From Capitella teleta (lineage: Eukaryota; Annelida; Polychaeta; Capitellidae): a stretch of DNA of 64,000 nucleotides. The stretch spans positions 36,825 to 100,824 of the forward strand of contig KB303281.1 of NCBI GenBank assembly GCA_000328365.1, written 5' to 3'. The notes under the pieces are model-generated. The model saw nothing but the letters and a program-made list of their open reading frames with translations. It made no database searches and had not been told where the DNA came from. This document shows, piece by piece, positions 37,501 to 51,100 of the stretch. How positions within the stretch are numbered: position 1 is the stretch's first letter; each line of letters starts with the position of its first letter. Position numbers and translations under genes: made by a program.

Positions 37501-40500
37501 AATTGCTTCGTGGGTGTGGCATCAGGACTCTTTTCAGGGGCACCGGATAGCTCAGTGGGTTAAACCGTTGACTACAATCCAATGCCGACCGTGGGGGTCG
37601 AGGTCCCGGGTTCGAGACCCGATCAGGCCACGGGCGTTATGATTGTGAATTATAATTGTAATCCGTTATAATTGCCAATTCTTCGGTGACTCTGCAGTGC
37701 TGCCCAACTGCGTAACAAGGCCGGGCGCTGTGTACTACTGTCTTTGGTGGTATGCAGGATAAAGATCCCTTGGGATTTATCGATAAGAGTAGGGGGAAAC
37801 CCCGGTCCCGGGCCTTCTGTTCTGGCGCCCGTATCATCCGATCGGATTGGGTGGAGCCGTAAAACCCCATCACTCTCTCTCTCAGGACTCTTTTCACTCT
37901 ACTTGGTTTGATGGCGTATGTTTTCTCTTTTTGTTTACGTAGAGCGCCAAGATAAAAGTTTACCTTCAAGACACAGGTAAGACGTTCTACTGAACAGTGT
38001 CGCTAAGCGGAGGTCAAATTAAATATATGTTATGGATGTACTTAATGTAATGCGTTCTAATGTAATTATACCAATTTGAAATTCGGCCGGCTTATGATAA
38101 AATTATTAAATTATAAAATAATGATGTCATGCATGTAACATGCTATTCATGAGAGATGTTTGACCGATTAATGACTCTAGTCCGCCATAAGCCTCTGGTT
38201 CGGTGCCAGTTGCCGACATGTTACAACATGAACATACTCAGTTTCCACAGAGGTATACAGTTCAGTGCCACACGCTAAATAGGCACCGAGTAGCTCAGTC
38301 TGTTTGATGCTGCTTGCAATTCTATATGTGGCGTGGGAATGTCGAGGTCCCGAGTTCGAGGTCGATCGGCCCAAGTGGTGCTATATGCCAGTGATTGAGT
38401 TAGAATTCGTTATACTTCCTCGGTGACTCTGCAGTGCTGCTCAACTGTATAATTTTAAGGCCGGGCGCTGTGTCAACTACATGGTAGCAAATAAGATAAA
38501 GAACCTTGGGATCTATCAAGTCAAGTAGGAGGCAACCCCGATCTTGGGCTTCTGCTCTGGCTCCCATATAACACAAGCGAGTGTTGGCGGGGCCGAAAAT
38601 CAGTGCCTCGCCACACGCACTTAGGTTAATGACTGTGTCTACCTGCTTGGCTGGACATATCAGTAAAGTGACATACATTAAAGCGAGAGTTTCTTAAGCA
38701 GGATTTCCTGGTTGTCATAAAAGGAGCGCATGTAGCGACGACCTCCGTACATTGAACTGCTTTGCGTGATTGTCCAGAAAGACGAGAAGCTAACGATTTA
38801 CCATAAATCGAGGCCTTTAAAACATGACCCCTTGCTCATACTCAGGAACACAGAATAAAATGGTCATGTCGTTTTATTTCATTGTTTTCCCTGATGCAAA
38901 GCAATGCCAAAACATGAACACGCATGCTACTTGGTTCTATGAAACTGAAAATACAAGGGCACCTCGGTCAGGTACGGAGACGCGGCCCAAAATCAGCGCA
39001 AAATGCCGCACTTAGTTTTGCTCTTCCCTTTTCGCAGTTGTAGAGGAGGCAAGAAAGGGTAGTTTTATGCTCCCGTTGCAATTAATCTGCTCCGATGAAG
39101 CCAGCAGAGGCGTGTTGTGTACCTGTGTCATCCTATATGCAAGGTCCTTTCCCCTGGCGACCCATTCATTAGCCTGCAAATGAGAATTAATGGATATACT
39201 TGCATGATACTGACCGTGCTATATGCTCCCAAGTCTTTCATAACATATTCTCTTTGCATCATTAACTCACCTGCGCTTCCTGCTTCAATCAGCTCTCTTT
39301 CGCGGTGTTGGATCGTCCCATACATAGCGTAAACAGGTATTTGTAATTTCGCATAAGGATTATCTAACCTCGCGTACAAACATGAGAACGACGGAGGAAT
39401 CTCCTTCCGTAACTCAATCCATGGCTTGCACCGCGTGTACAACTCCGTCGCAATCAAACAAATGGTGCGGCGATTATGACGTAACATAGCTATCTTCTCT
39501 CTGTCTCATGCATACAGACGAAGCGCAAACTAAACACCTTATTTGTCAGTAACATTAATACCACGTATATATGAATTTAGGGCGTTCAATAAGTTTTAAG
39601 TTATTAACACATTTCCCCATAAAAAATTTATCAAAAGAACTTTGCCTGTCAAAATCAAATATGGTCGCTTCTAGAAGTATAATTCTCATTTTTTTTTGTA
39701 CGAGATTCAGATTCAGATTCAAAAATGAGTTTATTCCAAAAAAAAAAAACAAAAAAAAACAAGTGAAGTGAGAGGGGCTGACCCAAAACATGGGTATGTG
39801 CCCCCCCAAAAAAAACAAAAACAAAAACAAAAAAACAAAAAAACAAGTGAAGTGAGAGGGGCTGACCCAGAACATGGGTATGTGCCCCGAAATAGATATT
39901 TACACTTTTACAATCAAACAAACAAATAAACAAACGAACAAACATAGAAAATTCACAAAAGCCTTAGGAGATGAGCTGTTAGGAATAGATATTGTTAGCA
40001 GGGGGGAATTATGAAGGATTTTATTGAATGGGAGATGTGCGGATGGGAAAACCAGTAAAAGTTTGTTTTTAAGGCAAATTTTAAATCTATTGATTGTGAG
40101 GTTGGTGTTGCATTTCGTTAAATGCCTGATTCCATGTTTTCCCCTTCAATGTATGTCCTTAATAGCATTTTCCTTGGTTGTTTTTCGCGTCACGCTTCTG
40201 CAACACTGGTCAAGCTAGCTAGTGGTCAACTGCTACATGTAATCAAATACATACAGGCACATTTCAATTAATGAACGTTACATTCTGTTATGCGTCGCTC
40301 ATTGGACGATTTGCCTCAGCCCATCAACTGTGTGCTCGTAGATGCATTAAATATCCAGAAACATATAATTATAAAAGAAGTGACTTGAATGCCGATATAG
40401 GGGTCACGTATTCGGTCAGGATTGGAGCAAGATTTAAAGGGAACATTTTAGTTGAATGTCGAGGCGTCGCCATCAGAACAGTTCAAACAAAACTCGACAT

Positions 40501-42147
40501 GCTGATGCTTTAAGTTATAATTGCATTCCCCTTAAATTCCAAGTTATCGCATGGGCGCTTCAGCATGACACAGTCACTCTAGTATTTCTATGCCCAGAGA
40601 CGACCGATCGGAAATTCAAATTGTGCGTCTATTGTCGGAGGTTTTCTTCCAATGACATTTTATTTGTACGTGTATGTAGGACTATAATATATTAGGCCTG
40701 TGATGCGTCTTCATGTTATATTTATATCATTTTTAACTTACATGTAATCTGTCAAAATAAATAATTCGGGTCTTTCCTCGACCATGATCGATTAAGCCAA
40801 AGGTCCCCTCGAACAACATATAGAGTCCTAGACTATAATTATTATATCACATAATGTAGAGAATTTACACCTTAATTACCTAATTAGAGATTTCACACCT
40901 GTCACCTATGATTGCGCATATCGTATACGTATGACAAGCGTAGAGCTGCAAAACTGAATAAAAAGTCGCTCATATCTCAACCATGTGTAACTGAATAGCA
41001 CTTCCAAATACTCTTAGCAATAAGGTATATGCTTGCTTCTGTCCAGAAAGGGCTGGATACGGAGGGTTCTGCGAATTAAGATAGAGAACGGAGAAGAAAA
41101 AAAATCCCCTCTAGTCCCTCAACAACACAGAAAGCGCTTGCATCGAGGCTTTTTACAGCTTCTTCAGCCAGGTAATTAGAGGAGCGAAGAGAGAGGAAAA
41201 AGAGTGTGTGATTGACAGTCCGACACCTGGCTTTGAGAAAGGAAATGAACTTTCGATGCTAATTAGAGATCACAGAAAAAAATTACTAGCCCTTGATTAG
41301 GCTTCCAGGACTAGGCTTTTCTGCTCCTGAACGCTCTTCAGGTGAATGTTGTTTTCTTTGAGAATAAGCATCGATACGGCTTCCCAACCGAACGTCACGC
41401 CATTCAGCGGGTGTATTTCGTGTATTTTTTTCCGTATGTGCACTAGAAGTAGTCTCGCATATCACAGATCCGTTTCTGATTATCCTCAATAATTATATCT
41501 AATCATATATCATATCTATATGGTCAATACTTTTAACTTGAAGCTTCTTTGCTTGAGCTATCGCATATTCGGCCACCCCCTAGTTGCAGGGCGGAATCAC
41601 GTGTGTCTCATCCACCAATCAGAGAACGAGGGTTTCCGCTTCCGTTTCGACAAGACACTGTCCGGTGTTTCCTCAAGATACGTGCCGTCTTCCCACCATT
41701 GTCACATCTATATCAACATGTACACTGAATTTAACCACTAACACGTTGGCGTGTGTGACATCCCCGCTCATTAGCGATCTTGTCTAATTAATAGTCTAAT
41801 TAATAGAGAGTGAGAGAAGTAATACTTTCATGGAATGACTCATGACATCACGAGGTGTCCTCGTGCACGGATCTGAAGTGGCTTTCTCGGGTGGCCAGAT
41901 TCAGGCGAAGCAGCCGGTGGAATTACGACAGCGCCTCACACCGAACGCCGACTCGACAGGAAGCGAAACGAACAGGAACCCCGGCGCTAGTTTTTGTCTG
42001 GAGTATTGTATGCCCGGTACATGCATATAGAAGAGGTTTCACCTTTGTGCTCCGGGAATTGATGCGTCATAATACATTGTGGTACATCATGTGGTGTATA
42101 CACGCCAAGTTGACCGAGCAGTACACGTTTTCACACAATCAGTCGGC

Positions 42148-42186
<39 letters not shown>

Positions 42187-45100
42187 AAAAAAAAAAAAAA
42201 AAAAAATGCCACGCTGATATTTGCAAAAGCGTATAAAATGTGTAGAGTATTTTTTTAAGGGTTAAATGAGAGTAATTGAATTTTGTTCGGCGTCTTGTAT
42301 ATAATATATAATTACAAGTGATTGAAAATCCTTGTGCGAAGACTAAGGCTGCGTCTCCCTTATACTCCAAGACTTCTCAACTGAGGTTTAATAAGATTTT
42401 CGCTTGACAACGTAAGTTGAGAAAGAGAGGTAAGCAGATAGGTGTCATACCATAACGGAACGCCCCTACCACCCCCCCTCCAAGCTGTTGACCACATAAA
42501 GTGTGCCTTATGTAAGGTCCCGAGGGTGTAAATTCACGTAAATTCACCGTTATGCATGCAAGCGGTGCATTCTCTTCGGATCAACATCATTATTGTTATC
42601 ATCGACGTTTACTATAGGTTCAAGACGATGGAGTTTCCTACGATATCGTATCTAACTCATGGAGTACGGAAAATTAATATGCTTTTGTAAGGTTGCTCTT
42701 ACGAAGAAGCGCCAAATCCTGATGTCACAACTTTGCATAATGGTGCACCTATTATTAGCACGCATCCATTTAAACCGCTGAATGTATTGTGAAAATGCAC
42801 ATAATTATACATATAGTAGAATTAGGAGTTTGGGACATCATCCATATACACGTAATTATTGACTTTATTGGGACGTATGTGAGCCAAGGTCATGATAAGA
42901 TACCACATACCCGCATATCGTAAAAGTTTTGTTCGTACAATCTCCTAAAAGTGCAGCACTTACTGCGGGATGTGGCCAAGAGCCGTTATATTCCTTCAAT
43001 GGCAATCACGCTTCATTAAGGAAAATGGACATTTCATTTGCTCTGGTTACTCATGAAAAAGCCTGGTCAGATATGAAATAAATGGGTCACTGTGTTGGAG
43101 ATCTTATTAGGCAGAGACCGGCTAACATTCTTGGTCTCGCCAGAATCACGTTGCCCACAAGAGCAGGTATTTTGTGAGTTTTTTTTTTTTGACCAAGCGG
43201 CAGCATACATGTTCAGCCTGTTGATGTCAACAAAAGCGAGATGTACATCTCGTGCTTTGTTTGAAGCATTACGCAATTAGCATCACGCGAAGACAGTGAC
43301 TTGATGTAGTACCTAGCTACTATATATATTGAATGACAGGATTCTATCGTGTTCTATTGCGCAATGAATACTTGTAAGTGGAAGCACCCACCTGCCCTGT
43401 GCAATCTAAAGCATCCGCTGCCAAATGAGTCTTTTCTCGTAAACACGATGTGTTGTTTCCCGTGAGCACGCTCAGTCTCCTAGGTGGTTTTGCCTCATTC
43501 ACTATCAGGCGTAGAAAACAGCGCTCGTCAGGCCTCGCACGCCAGAACAATGATTCGGAAGGTGGAGGCAGCATGAGCAGATCTCCGGCTGAATGAAACC
43601 GCTCTTCACCCCTTCAATCAGGCTCTCTGCGTGTCTTTGCCCTTTCAAACGCCGACCCTTTACCGACCAAGTCTTTCATGTCTCTACGGCTTTTATTCAC
43701 GAATGAACAAAGGGACGGTTAGAATAATGCGATTTGTTATTTGTCTATTCTGCATGTACACCAAGGTAGGTTCTAGGTATGCTTATTTATCTGCCAGTTA
43801 GTACACTTTTATGTTTTAATTTTGTCCGTTTTAACTTTCGACTTTAGTACATTAGTGTCTAGAAGAGACATTGTGCTTTTTTAACACGTCATTCAATATT
43901 TGCAAGAGTCCAAAATAGTTTTACTGCAAATAAATTGAAATGAAAAAAAAAATTATTAGACAAACAGAATCACTGCCACAATATTTAACTATGGCAAGCA
44001 ATAACTAAACTAATTTGTCGCATATCGTACTTATTATTTGCTTAGTAGTTCATGTTATTGCTTCGTTCCTGATTGCTGAGCCAACACAACAAATAAGATT
44101 GAATTTTGCAGCAAGCGCTTCTTCTCAAGGGTACTTCACTTATGTCTCATCCATTCAATTACCGAATTCGTCTTGCCGGATCCAACTTCTAAGACTATAA
44201 CACATCTATAAGATGCATGATTTCTGAACAAGAAGACTGCAATTTTGCAGAATAGTTCCCTTGAATTATCTGTCATCAAAAAACGCCTATTGCGGCAGGT
44301 GTTATACATTACTGTCTACGGCAGGATGAAGACTCCAGGGATCTATCAATAAGAGTAAGGTGAATCGCCGGTCACGGGTTTCCTATAGCTGCCCCACATG
44401 ACACAAAGGTGTGGGAGCTGCCCTCATTCACTAATTGCCTTGCTGTCCCGTCGCATAGAAATTCACCTGATACAACCTGTTGCCTGCCATGCAGCTTTGC
44501 CATGACCTAGATTAGCTCTGAACAACCATTAGATTGCTAATGTAACGTGTATTTTCTGAGCAAAGAAGCGAACATGAGGACATATACATAGCATCATTAG
44601 TCGTCATTACGGTGCCTCCGCAAGCTGCTTAGACTCGGGTGTTGTCCCAAGAAGGCGGCAGGCGACTGCAGAGCGGTAAAAGTCAATTGCAACGCGCGGC
44701 TGCACTCCAAGCTACGAGTTCAGGCCTTGATAGTCTCAGTGTTATTATTTCGCAATCTCACGCGACACTGCGCATGTGCTGATAACCGGAAGTCCCAGTT
44801 TATTCCCCAATTTTTGCGACATTACCTTCCCTCGGCCTCTCAATGATAGCTCCCTCGACAGAAATGAATATGAAGAACGAGCTATAGCGCATGCGTAGAG
44901 AGGGCCGGTTGTCCATGAGGCGTTGCTATACCCGAATGTGTCCCTACACCCTTTCACTCAGCCATTGACCAAAAGAGGTTTTAACCGATGTCCTGCAATG
45001 CGTATCACGTGTGACCTTCGTTGTCTTGAAAGCAAATGCAGTCTACGCAACGAATGAACGATCAAGAACGAATCACTTGGCGATCTGCATACGAGTTCAC

Positions 45101-48100
45101 TTTGCGGTTGGCTTGTCCTTGTAATCTGTTGAATTCACTCTTTTGATCATGCATCAGGCAGGTACGTATCCGACAAATTAGAACCTGATCATACGTGGTC
45201 ATGGTGTTATCAGAGGCCAGCTGCCGCCTTGCCGCTTCGGACTGAACCGCTAAACCAGAGTGCCTAAAAAGGCCGCAGATGCCACGCACTGCATCGGCAG
45301 AAATTGGATTACTGTGCCGACGATGCTACTTGTGCTACTGCACTGCTGATTGTGAGAAAGGCTTCGTTCGGAAAAAAAGATGCTGCGTCGTCATTTTTGT
45401 CCACGGATGAAACCTTTTGTCCACACATGATGGATTCCAGTTCATTTCCAAGGCATGTGCCATCCATATTTCTAATGGATCCAGAGTCTTATCCTTTAGC
45501 CCTATGAGATTGATAAGCGAAAAATGAGTTAAGAATCCAGGCATTTGTTACGTAATAGATACGCTTGAGATGGGCGATGACACATGCACACTGGTCTATC
45601 GAGAAGACAGCTGCCTCTCAATCCTACGCCGTTGAGTGCGAATAAGAGGGCACGCTGACTAAGAGAAAATTGGGAGGAGAGGCGAGAGCAAAGACGGAGG
45701 AAGATCAGAGGGGTGACCCACTCGGTCAGCTGAGGAGAGAGGGGAGGAGCAGGAAGAATCCTCGTGTTGCTGTAAGCTCCTGATTAGGAATTAACGACAT
45801 TGAATATGTTCATTTCCTCTGCACCCACACCTCTCTCTCTCTCTCTCGCTCTCTCTCTCTCGTACGATGCTCTCTTCGTTTGCAGGTGTATGCGCTGTGG
45901 GCGACGTTGCGTTCTGTTGGTCATCTGATGGCAATATGCGCAGAGAAGGTGGACGCTACTCGGTTAATTGTGCTGACCATTTGCATTATTTTAAATCAAT
46001 TAGGGTTCTTACTTGTAACATGTGTGCACCTTACACTTGGGTATAGGAGTGCTTTTTTTGAATAATTATAACTGTTTTGGGATGATGCATGCATTGCGGT
46101 TACGACACATGGCTTCCCCCGAATGCGTTGAGCGGAGTCGTGAAATCTGATCATGCTTAAGGAGCCAAACTGCTCAATACTAGGCTCAAACTGTGTGGGA
46201 ATTTGCATTTTATTTTTAGCTTGTGACCAACGAGCCCATATTTAGATAACCAAATCAAACCGGCACTTGTTCATTGACTACAAGGCGGCCTTTGAAGTAA
46301 GTGTTAAAGGCCTTCTTCCAGTCTATACTGTGTGGGTGGTAGGTGATTGTCACCATCTTCCTCCCACAAGATCTTGTCAGAGTTTGGCTGCCCACAACAA
46401 CCTGCATAATAACAGCAAACAGACTGAACGAGAAGGATGCAACACATGTACATTATACGATTGGACCAAAAGTATCTTCATTAAAAAATTATTTTGCTAA
46501 AATGTATCAATTATTCCCAAAAGTAACCCACCTGGTATGCATTGACTAACTTATTCTGCGCCCACCTATGCAAAGATATCAACAATGAAGTCAATTTTGA
46601 ATGAAGGAGGGACATTAAAAGGCGAGTGCTGTGTGATTGCAAAGAGAGCTAAATCAGATAAGCCCATGAACGAGCATCATGGGATATCAACTATTGCATA
46701 GCGCTCCGATACCAACTATCAATTTTGTTTTGATTTTAAGAAATAAACGTTAGTGCTACAATAAAAGCAAAAGATTGAGCAGCGAGGGCGATGTTTTATT
46801 TATTCACCCAAATGAAACCTATCCATAGTCCGGGGCCATTCTTCCTATCAAAAGTGAAAATATCGCCAAATGTTGGGGGCACTCTTTCGGATTAGATTAT
46901 TTGGCATCAATGTTAAGGAAAATGGAATAGAAATGATAGGAATAGCAGCATAAAATGAGTATTTATCTCTCTTATGTTTGTGTTGTTTTCACAATGCGGC
47001 CTGTTTTGTAACGCTTTCTCGTAAAAGGTCATTGGAAAGCATTGGAATCGTTAACATGGAGTAGACAAACCACTTTTGGCCCACTCTGTATATTGGCTAG
47101 GATAAGACCGAGTCCTTCGAGATATTATCGGCACGACAATTCGTCATAACCAATGCTATTTATACATATCATTTACTTAGCAACATTTTGTTACAATTTT
47201 AAGGGGGAAAACCCGAAACACTAAACTTATTAATCAAACAAAAAAAAACCAAGAAAATCAAGATACTTAAAGACTAGTAGACACTGAAACATATATAATA
47301 ATATTTACAATGTACAGTTAACCTTCACAAACTGGACTAAAACCAATGGATGTGATTGTGTAATAATTGCCGTTGAATGTAAGATTAAAAAAGTCTAGTC
47401 GAACATGATTATAGACGATTCTAAGTCGAGGTCAAATTTGTCTTTAAAAATCACGAGTCGAAGAAAGGCGAAATGATATTTTTTTAACAAAGGATAATGA
47501 ATTACGGAATATGGATGTGCGAGGGATAGGTGGATGCATAAACATAATTTTTGCAAAATAACTGGTAATATCTAAATTATTGCATAACTTTAGGTACAAT
47601 AATTTTACTAAACAATTAAGGTCGGTCAATAAAGAAGATACACAGCTTATGGCAGGGGGTGGGGGGGGGGGGTAGCCACAAAGGAAATTTTCTCCATGCG
47701 ATTACTTATCCACTCCACAAAACCAGCATGATGGGGCTGTCACTTGTTAGAGGGCGCGAATTCTTATTTTTAGAAGTGGAATTTGAAGGTTTCTCTTCTA
47801 CTTTTGGAAATCGGATGGGATCATCACAAAGCCACTTCAGAGCTGGTTTGGGATCCATTTCACAAGACCGGATGTCATTGAAAACCCAGACCTTCTTTGT
47901 GGTTACTATATTAGGATCGATGTACGCACTTGGTTGACGTGTATACATGCAGCACTGCCCCTACCAATGTTGGTCTATTTATATCCACGCTAACGACCCC
48001 GATGCCAATTATCGCGAGTTATATTATACCAGCGGAGAGGAAGGTGGAACAACCTTCCCTCCCGAGGGAAAAATAAGAGCAAACAGTGCCTTCCTTCTCA

Positions 48101-51100
48101 ACTTCCTTATCCGAAAATGTTCGTCGCCCGCAGGCCATGTCATTTCAATTACATGTCCATTTCTGCGCCCGGCATAAAGTAATTGTGCGCTTCGGTAGAC
48201 TCTTCTATGAGGTTTCTTTGTGCCAAAGCTTTTTGCTTCTTTAGAAGGGTGCTAAACCTCGAATTGCCCTCTTAAAAGAGCCACATTAGCTCCAGGTGAC
48301 ATCTTTAGGATATCATTTTCCATGGTCATGAACAGCTGAAATATGAGGATTCATCGCTATATGAAGTACGCGTTACGCCGAACCTTTCAAATATTCAGCA
48401 TGTCTGTATTTTCTGTCACTGCCCCCTTACGGCATGAGGGCCAAGGTGGGTGGCTTCAGGTGACAGCGCTTTTAACCTGCAGGTAATGTATTCATCACGA
48501 AGAAGAGTCACCAAGCTACGGTGACCTTCAACGCACTATATGAAATGAACAGGGGTTATCAGCGGAAACTAGAGCACAGTCATGAGGGCAACGCACCTAG
48601 AAAGAAGTAAGAAGAATCCCCACCCTTCACCGCTGAGGCATCATTCTCTGTCGCCGAGAGGAGAGTCGGCGTGTTTGTTATGGACTCGAACATGTTCTCA
48701 TTTTGCGCATGATCCTCGGTTCCCCTAGTGTAGATAGGAAGGGAGCGGGGGATGGGGTGCGATGGCAACGGCCGAAAAAAAGATAGCCACCGTATGCATG
48801 CGTCATCCGCCTGATCAAAGAGCAGGACTGTCAGTGCAGGTATTTCTGACTGCGCATGCATGCCAGTCACCGGTGCAGTCGCCTCGCTGGTAAACACACA
48901 TGCAAGGGTCAGAAGCAAATGAGCGCATGCTAACATGTTCAGATGTTGTCGTTAGGATGAGAGTCTATTCTATATACACGTGCTTGGTTGATAATACACT
49001 CAGTTTGAGGGCTGGGTCCTCAATTTGAAGGTCCCATTGAGGGTGTAGTCAGGGTGTGAATTATGGCTGCGCCCAGAAACTAAGCTGCCCTTCACCTTTC
49101 ACTTGAGAACATTTCAACCGACGAGTTTAATTTTCGTGGTTTACGATGCACACTTATGGTATATGTATTATACCAAACTACAGACACACCTGGTATCACC
49201 CAGCAGCTGACAGGTGTGATGTCTAATCAGGGCTGACACCACCATACACGGCCACAGCAATGCTACATGCAACAGAAAACGAGGTCCTACCTCTTCCTTG
49301 CGAGAGGGAGACCTTGACGAGTCAAAGTAGCCCCGTGCCAGGAATCTCCAAACAAGCGGTTGACATTTTCTTCAAAGTGCAACCCATTGATTAGGTGACA
49401 CAGGGTAACGCGAAAAAAAGATCAATTCACGCAGAATTTGATTACACCCGACAAGAGAATACAGCGATCACGACTTGTGTCGATCTGATTATAAAACAAT
49501 TCAGCATGGATGGAATTCGAATCCAGTCTTCTCTGCAATGCAGTGTTAGCCTACGATAAGTACATCTGCCACAACCATGCATCTCTCTCCAGCTGTGCGA
49601 TCGGCATTTCAGGAAAGCCAAGTGTAAAACGTGAACCAATAAGAAGACACGTCCACTCTGACCTGTCTGACCTGGTTGATTTCGAATTACTGTTTCAGCG
49701 ATAGGCATATTGTTTTACCTTTGTGATGAAAAGTGTCAATGTATTATGTCTGCATTTGGAGTGGGTGAACATCAACAAGTTGCATTAAAATGTCAAGGGC
49801 ATGGCTCCAGACTTCCCACTGTACTCTAGACTTCCGATTATACAGAACAGGTGTCAATGTCGTGCTTGCATGACGTCAGGGTTTTCGGAGTTGTGCAGTT
49901 CTTCTTTATAGGTGATCACGTTGATTGAAAATGTACACAAGTAAACGCGAGTATAATTATTTCACACCTGCCAATACAAGGAACATTTAAATTTCCGGAA
50001 CATGACTAATCAGATATAAGTTACGAAAGAGGAAATCAACACGACACCTTCTTTCCTCATGACAAATGTTCGCTCCTTTTTAATAAACATTTCCATTTGT
50101 GCAAAACGTTTACCGAGCTCGTCTGTGCGGTACCTGCACCCCTCTTTCATCTAAAGATATAAGGCTACCTTCATAGGCCTGAAGCCTTTCACGCGACAAG
50201 CTCCTTAGCTACCACGGGCCGAAGCAAGCTATCCGACTGATGCCAGGAGGACTATTCCCGGGCCTCTCTCTCCAAACAATTGACGTGATTAATTACAGGT
50301 GCAGCTCAGACGGGAGGCGTATGCATTTTCCCCCCACACAAATTTTACCTGCATTTTCGTTGTTCTATTTTCCCAATTGCTTGGCATAATAACCGGGCAA
50401 AATGGGCTGCAGAGTAAATAGGGCACAACGCAATCTGGCTCAATCCTCTTGCAACGGCGTCGACATTCTCCCTCTCAGACACCCTTTGTGTTTCCACCTG
50501 AAGAGAAACACTGAGAGACTTTTTATGGCGGTAACACCTCGCTCTGTGCAAACCTGGTCGACCATTTCGTCCAAATCGCCTCCAGGGAAGCATCAAAGTT
50601 GTGTTAGATTGTGTTAGCCACCTAGAATATCCAATTCAACCTCAGCTGAGACGATTCCGCAACTACTTTGCAATTCTGAGCAGGGTGCTGGGCCTTACAA
50701 GACTCAAATGTAGTGTATGTTAGAACATGCCTTTAATAGAACCCTGCACCCCTTTATGCACTTTACTCCTCATGGTTTATTTGTACATCGTGGAATGAAC
50801 TTTATTATGGGTTTTATCCATGCATTGTTATTCGCGTCCAATTTTAAGAGTCGCGATCGACGAACGCCGAAGGTAGCAAAAAAAAAAAAAAAAAAAAAAA
50901 GAGCGTATATTTCCACAAGATGAAAGAAAGCGATAAAAACAACTGCGGAGCGCCTCAGGGATATGCTATAGAATGATCACTCGTGCATGTGTAGGCATCA
51001 TTATGAACACTGCGGCCCACTGCCTCCCTTCCTATATGCACTTGGACACGTCAGGACGTCATGCACTGAGGACTCCTTCATCTCGTGCATATTGATTACC

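Noticed and set aside
37537-37629. A functional tRNA gene at the A-box/B-box sequence
   Set aside because: The head continues into a conserved 345-bp unit repeated elsewhere and bounded by a target duplication, so it is a SINE.
41855-42187. 110-codon frame in SCYL2 intron 1
   Set aside because: It ends in a lysine run made by the poly-A tract and has no domain.
45829-45860. CRISPR-like or tandem repeat arrays
   Set aside because: The only regular arrays are CT, CATA and homopolymer microsatellites and the 16-17 bp arrays of the foldback element; none has unique spacers.
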